A stretch of DNA of 64,000 nt. It comes from Arachis hypogaea. Its lineage: Eukaryota > Streptophyta > Magnoliopsida > Fabales > Fabaceae. The DNA is taken from NCBI RefSeq assembly GCF_003086295.3, contig NC_092048.1:70288841-70352840 (forward strand). The letters are read 5' to 3'. The position numbers were made by a program, and so were the translations under genes. The notes beneath the pieces are model-generated. The model was not told the DNA's origin, made no database searches, and saw only the letters and a program-made list of their open reading frames with translations. Position 1 is the stretch's first letter. Every line of letters begins with the position of its first letter. Shown piece after piece: positions 32,902 to 44,468 of the stretch.

Positions 32902-34644
32902 GTGAGCATCAGGGATGATGCTTCCTTTTAAGAGTGGGGAGGTCGCCATCTCTGGCGTATTTTTTGAACCACTACAGACTCTTTCTATTTTATTTTGCTA
33001 TTTTCCCTGTATTTTTTCTCTTTATTTTTATTTTTATTTCCTCAGTACTTATACATTGCTATTTTCATGTATTTTTACTCTATTTCTGCATGTTGCACTC
33101 TTAGTTCATATTTTAGCCATTTAGTTTAGTTGCAATTCTAACTTATTAGTTATAGAAATTGTGGATTAATTAGTATAGTTTACCCTTTTTAGCATAAGAT
33201 AGCTTAGTTTAAATTGAAAATATAAAAAGGAAGTAAACTAGAAACTTGAACATAATAGAAACAATCCACACACCTTGTATATATAGCATTACATGTTAGT
33301 TAGTTAACAACATTTCATCAAGGAGAAACATTAGAACTTTAAAGCCACCTTAAGATTTACATTGAGAATAATGGGAACTCTTAATTTTACTTGCATGACA
33401 TACATAACTGATATATGATTTTTGAGTTAAAGAACACACAGCCTGTGAGTTTTGAGCTTAATTATATGGTTACATTCAAACCATAATTTTTATTTCTGTG
33501 TGTTCTGCCCTTCTTTTTTTATTCTGGTGTTCTTTACTTTGTTTTAATCTATATGTCCGATTATAGAATAGAAATACATAACAAGAGAGTGATTGAGGCC
33601 ATTGTTTGATTTTAGCTCACTTATCCCAAATTAGCCTACCTTTTATATCACCCTTGTTAGCCCCCTTGAGCCTTTAAATCCCATCTTATTCTACAAACCA
33701 CATTACTAGCCTTAAGCAGAAAAATAAAATAAAAATCCCAAGTTGAATTCTTGGTTAGCTTAAGATAGAAATTGTGTAATTGTTTAAGTGTGGGAAACCT
33801 ATTGGGAACATGGATGATAAAAACAAAGGGTAGGAAGTTGAAAAGAATAAAGTAATTCAAAATAAAAATTTTTTGGGAAGCATGCTCATGTGAAATCAAA
33901 ATAATTGAATTACCATGTGCATTTAAAAAAAATAAATAAATATATTTATTTTTCAGTATTTGAATCAAGGGGATACAAAAAATTCCCCAAATGCAAAATA
34001 AAGCAATGCACATAGGACAAAATTAAAACTAATGCATGAGCATGTAACATAAACAAGTGGGAAAAATATGGGTAAAATAGGTAAAGAAGCTCTGCTTAAC
34101 AAAGTATGTATGTTAGGTGAGATCTTAGACTAATCAAGGATTCGCTTAATTAGCTCACTTAGCCTTATACATATACCCTTACCTTTACCTTGGCCCCAAT
34201 ACAACCTTAATTAAAGACCTCATGACTTTTTTGTGCCTATATTCTATAATTGTTGATTGGTTAGATGAAGAACAAAGTTATAGAAAGTAAAGATAAAAAG
34301 AAGAATAGAGTGATTAAACCAATAAACACTGAGTGACTAGAGAGTAAACACAAAATCCAGTGAAGGTTCAATAGCTCATTAACATATATCTCTGCTTGAA
34401 TTATTAATTGTCTTGCAAGTTTATAAAATATTTTTCTTTCCCATCTCAATTGTAAAAGTGCTTTATCATTATCTAAGGTCTGGCTATATATATGATTCCT
34501 TGAGAAATGTGAATTAATTCAACTACATGTAAGCTTTATACACAAGTGAATAAAAATAATTAGAATTGCATGATGCAATTAGAATAGATTGCATTGCATA
34601 AGATTCCACCACTTCAACCTTACCTTACTCTTTATCTTGGATTT
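32902..34644 (+). other. B2 3' non-coding region with repeated polypurine-like tracts
   Basis: No gene. Hairpin AGCATCA-GGGA-TGATGCT (32905-32922) precedes TTTTAAGAGTGGGGAGGT (32926-32943), and GTTTAAGTGTGGGAAAC is at 33782-33798. Confidence 0.7.
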
Positions 34645-34681
34645 AGCATGAGGACATACTATTGTTTAAGTGTGGGGAGGT
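34645..34681 (+). promoter_or_regulatory. B2 polypurine tract and RGGA hairpin
   Basis: GCATG-AGGA-CATAC (one mispair compared with B1), then GTTTAAGTGTGGGGAGGT abutting the 3' LTR. Confidence 0.85.
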
Positions 34682-36167
34682 TGATAAACCCATATTTTAT
34701 GATATATTTTGTGCCTAATTTAAGTGATTTATTTAATCCTTCACTCACTTATTCATGTTAATTGCATGATTTTACTTTCCCTTTCTTATTATGTGATGTA
34801 TCTGAAAAACATATTTCCTATGCTTTAAAAGTAATTATTTTAATTACCCTTTACTTCCATTCAATGCCGTGATTCGTGTGTTGAGTAGTTTCAGATCTTC
34901 TAACGCAGGAATGACTTAAAGGATGGAAAGAAAACATACAAAAATGGAAGGAAAGCACAAAACAGAGTTTTTGAAGAAACTGGCAACGACGCGATCGCAT
35001 GGACGACCCGGCCACATGCCATCGCGAATTAACAGCGACGCGACCGCGTGATAGACGCGATCGCGCACCTTGAGTGAAACGCATATGACGCGGACACATG
35101 ACTGACGCGACCGCGTGATAAGAAAAACTCCAAATGACGCGACCGCGTGACCCACGTGGACGCGTGACAGAGGCCACGCACCAGAAATTACAGAAAATGC
35201 CCCCAGCGATTTCTGGAGCCCTTTTTGGCCCAAATCCAAGTCCAGAAGGCATAGATCAGAGGTTATGAAGTGAGGGAATGCATCCATTCAGAGGAGAGTC
35301 TCCAATTAGTTAGTTTTCATGATTTAGATTTAGTTTTGAGAGGGAGATTCTCTCCTCTCTCTTTAGGATTAGGATTTAGATTAGGATTTTATTCGCTTTC
35401 AGGATTATCTCTTTTTACCAGGTTCAATATTCCTTTTTATTATTTTCTCAATTTTATTTATGAATTCTTCTATGTCACAGATTACTCTTTTGAATTAATG
35501 TTATTTGAGGTATTTCAGTTTACAATTGCTCTCTTTCATTTAAGTTATTGTTATTCCCAATCTGAAGACATTTTTATTCCAGTAGATTTATTTTTCTCCT
35601 TTTGGTCTTGGTTAAGAAATTAGTAACTCAGGAGTTATCAAACTCAACATGATTGATAATCGTTGTCTTTGCTAATTGAATTGAACTTCAATAATCTCAA
35701 TCTTTCCTTAGGTATTAACTAGGAATTGAGGATCCAACTAATTAGTCACTTGACCTTCCCTTGCTCTAGCAAGGGTTAACTAAGTGGATTTAAGATTCAA
35801 TTTTCATCATCATTGATAAGGATAACTAGGATAGGACTTCTAATTTCTCATACCTTGCCAAAAGTGTGTTTTACAGTCATTTATTTATTTTACAGTCTTT
35901 TACTTATTTTAATTGCCATTTAAATTACTTGCTCCCTACCTTCAAAACCCCAATTTACAATCTTCATAACCAATAATAAGAACATACTTCCCTGCAGTTC
36001 CTTGAGAAGACGACCCGAGGTTTAAATACTTCGGTTATCAATTTTAAGGGGTTTGTTACTCGTGACAACCAAAATGTTTGTACGAATGGATTTCTGTTGG
36101 TTTAGAAACTATATCTACAACACGACTATTTTTATAAAATTCTTCACTAGCAAAAATCCTAACGTCA
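34682..36167 (+). repeat. B2 3' LTR
   Basis: 1486 bp, TGATAAACCC...AACGTCA, matching 28212-29696 with scattered substitutions; followed by CTCCT. Confidence 0.95.
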
Positions 36168-36172
36168 CTCCT

Positions 36173-36887
36173 CACCCCCAAGAATGGAGTTTAGAGACTC
36201 ATGCCATCAAAGAGTACAAAGTTCAGATCTAAAAGTGTCATGAGGTACAAAATAAATCTCTAAAAGTTGTTTAAATACTAAACTAGTAACCTAGGTTTAC
36301 AGAAAATGAGTAAACTAAGATAGATAGTGCAGAAATCCACTTCTGGGGCCCACTTGGTGTGTGCTGGGGCTGAGACTTGAGCTTTACATGTGCCTAGGCT
36401 GTTTCCAGAGTTAAACCCTAGGTTGTAACCTGTTTCTGGCATTTAACTCCAACTTGTAACCTGTTTCTGGCGTTTAACGCCAAAATGCAACATGGAACTG
36501 GCGTTGAACGCCAGTTTACATCGTTTATCCTTGGGAAAAGTATGGACTATTATATATTTCCGGAAAGCCCTGGATGTCTACTTTCCAATGCAATTGAGAG
36601 CGTGCCATTTGGACTCCTGTAGCTCCAAAAAATCTATTTCGAGTGCAGGGAGGTCAGAATCCAACAGCATCTGCAGTCCTTTTTCAGCCTGAATCAGATT
36701 TTTGCTCAGCTCCCTCAATTTCAACCAAAAAATACCTGAAATCACAGAAAAACACACAAACTCATAGTAAAGTCCAGAAATATGAATTTTTCCTAGAAAC
36801 TAATAAAAATATACTAAAAACTAACTAAAACATGCTAAAAACTACCTAAAAACAATGCCAAAAAGCGTATAAATTATCCGCTCATCA
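36173..36887 (-). repeat. A3 3' LTR, part 2
   Basis: 715 bp, up to the LTR start TGATGAGCGG (minus strand) at 36887. It includes the palindromic CTGGCGTT units (about 36410-36515). Confidence 0.93.
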
Positions 36888-36925
36888 CAACACCAAACTT
36901 AAATTGTTGCTTGTCCCCAAGCAAC
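36888..36925 (-). promoter_or_regulatory. A3 3' RGGA hairpin and plus-strand primer region
   Basis: Minus strand: GTTGCTTG-GGGA-CAAGCAAC (36925-36906), then AATTTAAGTTTGGTGTTG before the LTR. Confidence 0.75.
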
Positions 36926-38019
36926 TAAAAACAAAGTAGGATAAAAAGAAGAGAATATACAATGAATTCCAAAAACATCTATGAAGATCAGTCTTAATTA
37001 GATAAGCGGGGCTATTAGCTTTTTGCTTCTGAACAGTTTTGGCATCTCACTTTATCCTTTGAAGTTCAGAATGATTGGCATCTATAGGAACTCAGAATTC
37101 AGATAGTGTTATTGACTCTCCTAGTTTAGTATGTTGATTCTTGAACACAACTACTTTATGAGTCTTGGCCGTGGCCCTAAGCACTCTGTTTTCCAGTATT
37201 ACCACCGGATACATACATGCCACAGACACATAACTGGGTGAACCTTTTCAGATTGTGACTCAGCTTTGCTAAAGTCCCCAATTAGAGGTGTCCAGGGTTC
37301 TTAAGCACACTCTAATTTTGCTTTGGACCTCGACTTTAACCGCTCAGTCTCAAGTTTTCACTCGACACCTTCACGCCATAAGCACATGGTTAGGGATAGC
37401 TTGGTTTAGCCGCTTAGGCCAGGATTTTATTCCTTTAGGCCCTCCTATCCACTGATGCTCAAAGCCTTGGATCCTTTTTATTACCTTTGTCTTTTGGTTT
37501 TAAGGGCTATTGGCTTTTTTGCTCTTGCCTTTTGGTTTAAAGAGCTTTTGGCTTTTTCTGCTTGCTTTTTCTTTTTCTCTCTTTTTTTTTTCGCATTTTT
37601 TGCAAGCTTTGTTCTTCACTGCTTTTTCTTGCTTCAAGAATCATTTTTATGATTTTTCAGATTATCAAATAACATTTCTCCTTTTTCATCATTCTTTCAA
37701 GAGCCAACAATTTTAACATTCATAAACAACAAATTCAAAAGACATATGCACTATTCAAGCATTCATTCAGAAAACGAAAAGTATTGCCACCACATCAAAA
37801 TAATTAAACTATTTTAAAATTCGAAATTCATGTACTTCTTTTTCTTTTTTAGAAAAAATTTTTCATTTAAGAAATGTGATGGATTCATAGGACATTCATA
37901 TCTTTAAGACATAGACACTTAGATACTAGTGATCATGTAATAAGACCCAAACATAAATAAACATAAAGCATAGTAAACGAAAAACAGAGAAATAAGAACA
38001 AGGAGATTAAGGAACGGGT
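36926..38019 (-). other. A3 3' untranslated region
   Basis: Same conserved sequence as 20097-21209 of A1, including the GGATCC-AAGGCTTTGAGCAT block and a poly-purine run (minus strand) near 37575. No gene. Confidence 0.75.
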
Positions 38020-38258
38020 CCACCTTAGTGACGGTGGCGTCTTTCTCTTCTTGAAGAACCAATGGTGCTCTTGAGCTCCTCTATGTCTCTTCCTTGTCTT
38101 TGTTGCTCCTTCCTCATAGCTCTTTGATCTGAAGTCAAATGCTCTACCACTGAACTATGGACCCTTGAGATGAACCTCTCCATCTCTCATGACTCAGGGG
38201 TGGAAGCAACTGCCTTCCTTTTCCTCTTTCTAGAGGTTTCTCCGGCCTTAGGTGCCAT
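38020..38258 (-). pseudogene. A3 ORF2 remnant with large internal deletion
   Basis: Starts at 38258 as in A2 ORF2 (MAPKA), a lysine/arginine-rich N-terminus, then after about 31 codons jumps to the coiled-coil/C-terminal end of ORF2 (the QRAMR-type segment seen in A2 near 49545). The whole PF20167-like domain is gone. The junction holds a 40-nt tRNA-Cys fragment instead of a clean join. Confidence 0.8.
38125..38164 (-). other. tRNA-Cys 5' half captured at a deletion junction
   Basis: The minus strand from 38164 reads GGGTCCATAGTTCAGTGGTA then GAGCATTTGACTTCAGATCA: acceptor 5' strand, D arm and anticodon arm of tRNA-Cys, starting at nucleotide 1 of the tRNA. One base differs in the anticodon triplet (TCA for GCA). 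The T arm and 3' acceptor strand are absent, so it is not a functional tRNA. Confidence 0.85.
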
Positions 38259-38297
38259 AAATGGTTATGAAAAAACAAAAAACAACACTTTTTTTCA

Positions 38298-38334
38298 CAC
38301 CAAACTTAAAAGTTTTGCTCATCCTCGAGCAAAA
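38298..38334 (-). promoter_or_regulatory. A3 internal RGGA hairpin with TAAGTTTGGTGT motif
   Basis: Minus strand TTTTGCTCG-AGGA-TGAGCAAAA (38334-38313, closed by a G-U pair), then TTTTAAGTTTGGTG, upstream of ORF2. Confidence 0.75.
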
Positions 38335-38513
38335 GAAGATAGAAGGGAGTAGAAGGAAAGTGGAGGAGAAGGAGGTGTGTGAATGGGAGGGGAATGGTTT
38401 GAATTGGAATGGTGAGGTAGGTGGGGATCCTGTGGGGTCCACAGATCTTGAGGGGTCAAGGACTTAGCATCCCTTCTCCATTGAGGCATGCAAAACGCCC
38501 TTAGTGTGCAATC

Positions 38514-38680
38514 CTGGCGTTTAACGCCAGACTGCTGCTTGTTTCTAGCGTTAAACGCCAGCTTTTCCCCTTTCTTGGCGTTGAATGCCAACTTGGTGCT
38601 TGTTTCTGGCGTTTAACGCCAGCTTGATTCTTCTTTCTGGCGTTAAACGCCAGTCTGATGCTTCTTACTGGCGTTTAAGC
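38514..38680 (-). repeat. CTGGCGTTTAACGCCAG palindrome array (A3 spacer)
   Basis: Six or so units between the post-pol hairpin and ORF2, as in A1 and A2. Confidence 0.9.
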
Positions 38681-38821
38681 TCTTTCTCCAGGGTGAGTTG
38701 TTTTTAATGCTGTTTTTCATTCTATTTTTGATTTTTCAGTAGTTTTTGTGACTTCACATGATCATTAACCTACAGAAAACATAAAATAGCAATGCAAACT
38801 AAATAGATATAGTTAAATAAC

Positions 38822-38839
38822 ATTGGTTTGCCTATCAAC
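38822..38839 (-). promoter_or_regulatory. A3 post-pol hairpin (decayed)
   Basis: Minus strand GTTGAT-AGGCAA-ACCAAT, 38 nt after the stop. Five of six stem pairs remain, counting G-U; one A-C mismatch. Confidence 0.65.
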
Positions 38840-38877
38840 AAGCGCTTCTTTATTGTCAATAGCTTGACAGTGAGCTC

Positions 38878-41800
38878 TCATGGAGCCTCACAGATAATCA
38901 GAGCAGGGTTGGGGCCTCTCAACACCAAACTTAGAGTTTGGTTGTGGCCTCCCAACACCAAACTTAGAGTTTGAATGTGGGGGTTTTGTTTGACTCTGTA
39001 TTGAGAGAAGCTTTTCATGCTTCCTTCCATGGTTACAGAAGGGGAACATTGTGTCTTATAGTTTGCAATGTCTGCAAACCACAGAGCTTCCTGAATAGCA
39101 AACAATTGCTCATCCGGAAAGGTTTCAGAGATCTCAGTAGGAGGGAGGGATGCTCTTGCTACTGGTTCTATCCGGGACAGGTTATCAGCTACTTGATTCT
39201 CTGTCCCTTTTCTGTCTCTTATTTCTATATCAAACTCTTGCAGAAGCAGCACCCATCTTATGAGCCTGGGCTTTGAATCCTGCTTTGTGAGTAGATTTTT
39301 AAGAGCAGCATGGTCAGTGTACACAATCACTTTTGATCCTTCTAAGTATGATCTAAACTTGTCAATGGCATAAACCACTGCAAGCAGCTCTTTTTCTGTG
39401 ATTGTGTAATTTTTCTAGGCATCATTTAAAACACGGCTAGCATAATAAATGACATACAGAAGCTTGTTATGCCTCTGTCCCAATACTGCACCAATGGCAT
39501 GGTCACTGGCATCACACATTAGTTCCAAAGGTAATGTCCAATCTGGTGCAGAAATAACTGGTGCTGTGACCAGCTTAGCTTTCAGGGTTTCAAACGCTTG
39601 CAGACACTCTGTGTTAAACACAAATGGCGTGTCAGCAGCTAGCAGATTGCTCAGAGGTTTTGCAATTTTTGAAAAATCCTTTATAAACCTCCTATAGAAT
39701 CCTGCATGCCCCAGAAAGCTTCTGATTGCCTTAACATTGGTGGGTGGTGGTAATTTTTCAATTACCTCTACCTTAGCTTGATCCACCTCTATTCCCTTGT
39801 TCAAAATTTTATGCCCAAGGATAATTCCTTCAGTCACCATAAAGTGACATTTTTCCCAATTTAAAACCAGGTTAGTCTCTTGGCATCTTTTCAGAATAAG
39901 TGCTAGATGGTTAAGACAGGAGCTAAATGAGTCTCCAAATACTGAGAAGTCATCCATGAAGACTTTCAGAAATTTCTCTACCATATTAGAGAAGATAGAG
40001 AGCATGCACCTCTGAAAGGTTGCAGGTGCATTGCACAGACCAAAAGGCATTATTCTGTATGCAAATACTCCAGATGGACATGTGAATGCTATTTTCTCTT
40101 GGTCCTGAGGATCTACTACAATTTGGTTGTAACCTGAATAGCCATCCAAAAAGCAGTAGTATTTATGACCTGCTAGTCTTTCTAGCATCTGGTCTATGAA
40201 TGGTAATGGGAAGTGATCCTTCCTGGTGGCTGTATTGAGCCTTCTGTAGTCAATACACATACGCTACCCTGTAACTGTTCTTGTAGGAACCAGTTCATTT
40301 TTTTATTATGAACCACTGTCATACCTCCCTTCTTAGGGACAACATGGACAGGGCTCACCCAGGGGCTATCAGAAATAGGATAAATAATCCCAACCTCTAG
40401 TAACTTAGTGACCTCTTTCTGCACTACCTCCTTCATGGCGTGATTTAGCCGCCTCTGTGGTTGAATCACTGGCTTAGCATCATCCTTCAATAGAATCTTG
40501 TGCATGCATCTGGCTGGGCTAATGCCCTTAAGATCACTTATGGACCACCCAAGAGCTGTCTTGTGTGTCCTTAGCACCTGAATTAGTGCTTTCTCTTCCT
40601 GTGGCTCTAAAGCAGAGCTTATGATTACAGGAAAAGTGTCACCTTCTCCCAGAAATGCATATTTTAGGGATGGTGGTAGTGGTTTGAGCTCGGGTTTAGG
40701 AGGTTTCTCCTCTTCCTGAGGAGTTTTCAGAGGTTCTTTTATTTCCTCTGGTTCCTCTAGATCAGGCTAAACATCTTTAAAAATGTCCTCTAGCTCTAAT
40801 TCGAGACTCTCAGTCATATTGACCTCTTCCACTAGGGAGTCAATAATATCAATGCTCAGGCAGTCTTCTGATGTGTCTGGATGTTGCATAGCTTTGACAA
40901 CATTCAACTTAAACTCATCCTCATTCACTCTCAGGGTTATCTCCCCTTTTTGGACGTCAATGAGGGTTCGTCCAGTTGCTAGGAATGGTCTTCCTAGAAT
41001 GAGAGTTGAACTCTTGTGCTCCTCTATTTCCAGCACTACAAAGTCAGTAGGAAAGGCAAATGGCACAACCTTGACGATCATGTCCTCAATTATGCATGAT
41101 GGGTATTTAATGGAGCCATCAACAAGTTGAAGACAGATCTAGGTTGGTTTGACTTCTTCAGTTAAACCAAGCTTTCTGATAGTGGATGCAGGTATTAGGT
41201 TGATGCTTGCCCCAAGATCACATAAAGCTGTCTTGGTGCAATCATCCTCTAATATGCATGGTATCATAAAGCTCCCGGGATCTTTAAGCTTTTCTGGGAA
41301 ACTTTTCAGAATGACTGCACTGCATTCTTCAGTGAGGAGAACTCTTTCAGTTTCTCTCCAATCCTTCTTATGACTCAAGATATCTTTCATGAACTTGGCA
41401 TAAGAAGGTATTTGCTCAAGTGCCTCTACAAACGGAATCTTTATTTCAAGAGTCCTGAGATAGTCTGCTAAGCGGGCAAATTGCTTATCCTGCTTCTCCT
41501 GGTGGAGTTTTTGAGGATAAGGTATCTTGGCTTTGTATTCCTCAACCTTAGTTGCTACAGGTTTATTTCCTACAGAGGTAGTTGGAGGAGCCTTTTTAGA
41601 AGGGTTGCTATCAGCACTTGTGTGTGTCTGATCCTTCACTGGCGTTTGGATGCCATGGTTAGAAGCTTGATTGGCGTTGGACGCCAGCTTTTTACCTGTT
41701 CCTGGAATTTGAACACCAGAACTGAGCTTCCATTGGGCGTTTAACGCCAGCTCCTTGCCTGTTTCTGGTGTTTGAATGCCAGAATTGTTCCTCTCTGGGC

Positions 41801-41957
41801 TCTTACTGTCCTCAGAGGGATTTTGGATGATATTTTGCTCATCCTCTGTCAGTTGTTCTTTCCTTGGCTTTCTGCTGCTCTGAAGTGAGGTATTTAATGT
41901 TTTCCCACTTCTTAATTGAACTGCCTGGCACTCTTCTGTTATCTGCTTTGATAACTG
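38878..41957 (-). pseudogene. A3 protease, reverse transcriptase, RNase H; chimeric tail, no integrase
   Basis: Protease: catalytic ALCDLGASINLIP (about 41230-41190) and [64 protein letters not shown]. RNase [34 protein letters not shown]. At about 39050 the A1-like sequence (ADIANYK) switches to an A2-like tail (SVTMEGS...[10 protein letters not shown]) and integrase is absent. Lesions include TAG at 40769-40767, a frame change near 40300, TAG near 40263, and TAG at 39415. The linker upstream of the protease encodes palindromic repeat units. Confidence 0.9.
41636..41780 (-). repeat. CTGGCGTT palindrome units inside the A3 gag-protease coding region
   Basis: GGCGTTGGACGCC (41674), GGGCGTTTAACGCC (41736) and decayed copies, with the same following AAACAGG word as in the LTR units. 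They encode in-frame repeats of the type SGIQTPETGK. Confidence 0.75.
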
Positions 41958-42809
41958 CTATTTTGTCTGATTCAATTGTGCCTCCATATTTTTATTAGCA
42001 TTTTTAGTGTCTTGTAATATCTCATTGAATTCTGCTAGCTGTTTTGTTAGAAAGCACAATTGTTGATTGAGTTCAGCAACTTGTTCTGGAGGACCAAGTT
42101 CAGTAGACACTGCTTTGGCTTCTTCTTTTATGGAGGACCCATTACTTATGTACAGATGCTGGTTTCTAGCAACTATATCAATAAGCTCTTGAGCCTCTTC
42201 AATAGTTTTCCTCATGTGTGTAGATCCACCAGCTGAGTGGTCTAGGGACATCTGAGCTCCTTCTGTAAGCCCATAGTAGAAGATGTCTAATTGCACCCAC
42301 TCCGAAAACATTTCAGAGGGGCATTTCCTTAGCATCCCTCTGTACCTCTCCCAGGCATTATAAAGGGATTCATCATCCTCTTGTTTAAAGCCTTGGATGT
42401 CCAGCCTTAGCTGTGTCATTCTTTTTGGAGGGAAATATTGATTCAGGAATTTGTCTAATAACTGTTTCCATGTCCTTATGCTTGCTGTGGGTTGGTTATT
42501 TAACCACCTTTTAGCTTGATCTTTTACAGCAAACAGAAACAGTAACAGTCTGTATACATCCTGATCTACCTCCTTGTCACGTACTGTGTCAGCAATTTGC
42601 AAGAATTGCGCCAGAAACTCAGTAGGTTCTTCCTGTGGAAGACCGAAATACTAGCAGTTTTGCTGCACCAAGACAATGAGCTGAGGATTTAGCTCAAAAC
42701 TGCCTGCTTTGATGGAGGGTATACAGATACTACTCCCATATGCAGCAGTAGTGGGGTTAGCATATGACCCCAGAGTCCTTCTGGACTGTTCATTTCCACT
42801 TAGATCCAT
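41958..42809 (-). pseudogene. A3 gag
   Basis: Starts MDLSGNEQSRRTLGSY, same protein as A1 gag but without the deletion: FLAQFLQIAD, DVYRLLLF, WLNNQPTASIRTW, MTQLRLDIQGFKQ, WERYRGMLRKCP, DIFYYGL. TAG at about 42653-42651 (CYS-TAG) and TAG at 41958 break the frame. It continues into the protease linker. The gag core would form the particle and bind RNA; no CCHC knuckle is visible. Confidence 0.9.
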
Positions 42810-44444
42810 GACGGAGAAAGGGAGATGATGTGAATTGCAAATAAAATATTTTTTTTGAAAACTGAAATTAAAATAAAATAAAATAAAATAAATAAAAAAT
42901 TGACTATAATTTTGAAAATTAGAAGAAAAAGAAATAAAAGAAAATTGAAAACTAAATTAATTAATTAAAAAGATTTGAAAAAAAAAATGTGGGTGAGGGT
43001 ATTCGAAAAAAATGAAGAGAGAGAAATTGGTTAGGAAGTTTTGAAAAAGATATGTCTTAAAATTAAAGACACTTGTAAGAAAATAAAATAAAATAAATAA
43101 AAAAAAGAAAAGATATGAAAAAGATTTGATTTTAAGATTTGAGATTAGAAAAGATAAGATAAGCTAGGTAAGAGAAGATAAGGACTTTAAATTAAAAAGT
43201 TTTGAAATTTAAATTTTGAAATTTGAAATTTGAAATTTGAATTTTGAAATTTGAACATTGAAATTTTAAATTTTGAATTTGGAATTTTTGGAAAAGTCAA
43301 CAATATAAGATAAGGATTTGAAAAAGATTTAAATTTTGAAAAGATTCGATTTTTAAATTTGAAAATTAAATTTTAAATTTTAAATTTTGAAATTTGAATT
43401 TTAAAATTTGAATTTTGAAAGTTGAAATTTGAAATTTGAAATAAGATAAGATAAGATTTTGAAAAAGATATGATTTTTTTTGAAAAATATTTGAATTTTG
43501 AAATTTTAAAACTAAGATAAGATAAAATAAAAAAAAAATTTAAAATAAGATCTGAATTTTTAAAAGGAAAATTCGAAAAATCAATTAAAATAAATGAAAA
43601 AGATATTTTTGATTTCAATGAGGAAAGAGAAAAATAATAAAAATACACAAAACCTAAAATTTTTAGATCTAATGCTCCTTATTTTCAAAAATTTGGAGGA
43701 AAAATACCAAAGAATACCAAACATAAAAATTTTAAGATCAAAACACAAGCAAGACTCAAGAACACCTTGAAGATTTACAAGAACACGAAGAACAAAAATT
43801 CAAAGACTCAAAGGACTCAAGAACATAAAAAAAAGAACACCAAACTTAAAATTTTTAGAAAACCAAAAACAAATTTTTGAAAATTAAATAAAAACTAACA
43901 GGGAAACACCAAACTTAAAACTTGACACAAGATTTAATCAAAGAAAAATTATTTTTGAAAAGATTTTAGAAAGAAAGACTCAAAGGAGCAACTATTCACA
44001 AGAACATAGACACATTCAACAAATGCAAGGTTAAACAGAGAAAAACTTTTTTTTTATATATTTTGGATACTAATAATTCGAAAATGCACAAGAAAAACAA
44101 GAAAAATCACAAAACAGGAAAAACTAAAGATCAAATAAGAAAAATAGCAAGAACAACTTGAAGATCAAGAAAGAACAATGAACACAAATTCAAAAATTTA
44201 AAGGAAAATAAAAACATGCAATTGACACCAAACTTAAAATATGAAACTAAACTCAAATAGAAAAACTCAATTATTAGTTTATAAAAATTTTCGAAAAATT
44301 TAAAAAAAAGAAAATAAGGATTTAAAGAAAATTTCAACCAAAAACAATAATAGAAGACGCAATTTTAGTGACTCTAAACTAAAAAGATAAATTTTTCCTA
44401 ATCTAAGAAACAAAATAAACCGTCAGTTGTCCAAACTCGAATAA
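42810..44444 (-). other. A3 untranslated leader
   Basis: Extremely AT-rich. 43195-43445 is a low-complexity run of GAAATTTTGAAATTT words. CACCAAACTTAAA (the leader motif in reverse) occurs near 43839, 43908 and 44226. No gene. Confidence 0.65.
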
Positions 44445-44462
44445 TCCCCGACAATGGCGCCA
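44445..44462 (-). other. A3 primer binding site (tRNA-Asp type)
   Basis: Minus strand TGGCGCCATTGTCGGGGA, two transitions from the tRNA-Asp complement. Confidence 0.87.
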
Positions 44463-44468
44463 AAAACT

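Larger units (their letters stand above)
28212..36167 (+). mobile_element. B2: intronless non-autonomous LTR retrotransposon
   Basis: 7956 bp, TGATAAATCC...AACGTCA, duplication CTCCT (28207-28211, 36168-36172). LTRs of 1485 and 1486 bp, tRNA-Asp primer site, ORF1, hairpin, ORF2, three polypurine-like tracts. No pol. It lacks exactly the 1989-bp intron that B1 carries. It is the innermost of the four nested insertions, so the youngest of that chain. Confidence 0.95.

Noticed and set aside
38125..38164. A functional tRNA gene (anticodon TCA)
   Set aside because: Only the 5' half is present; no T arm, 3' acceptor strand or terminator.
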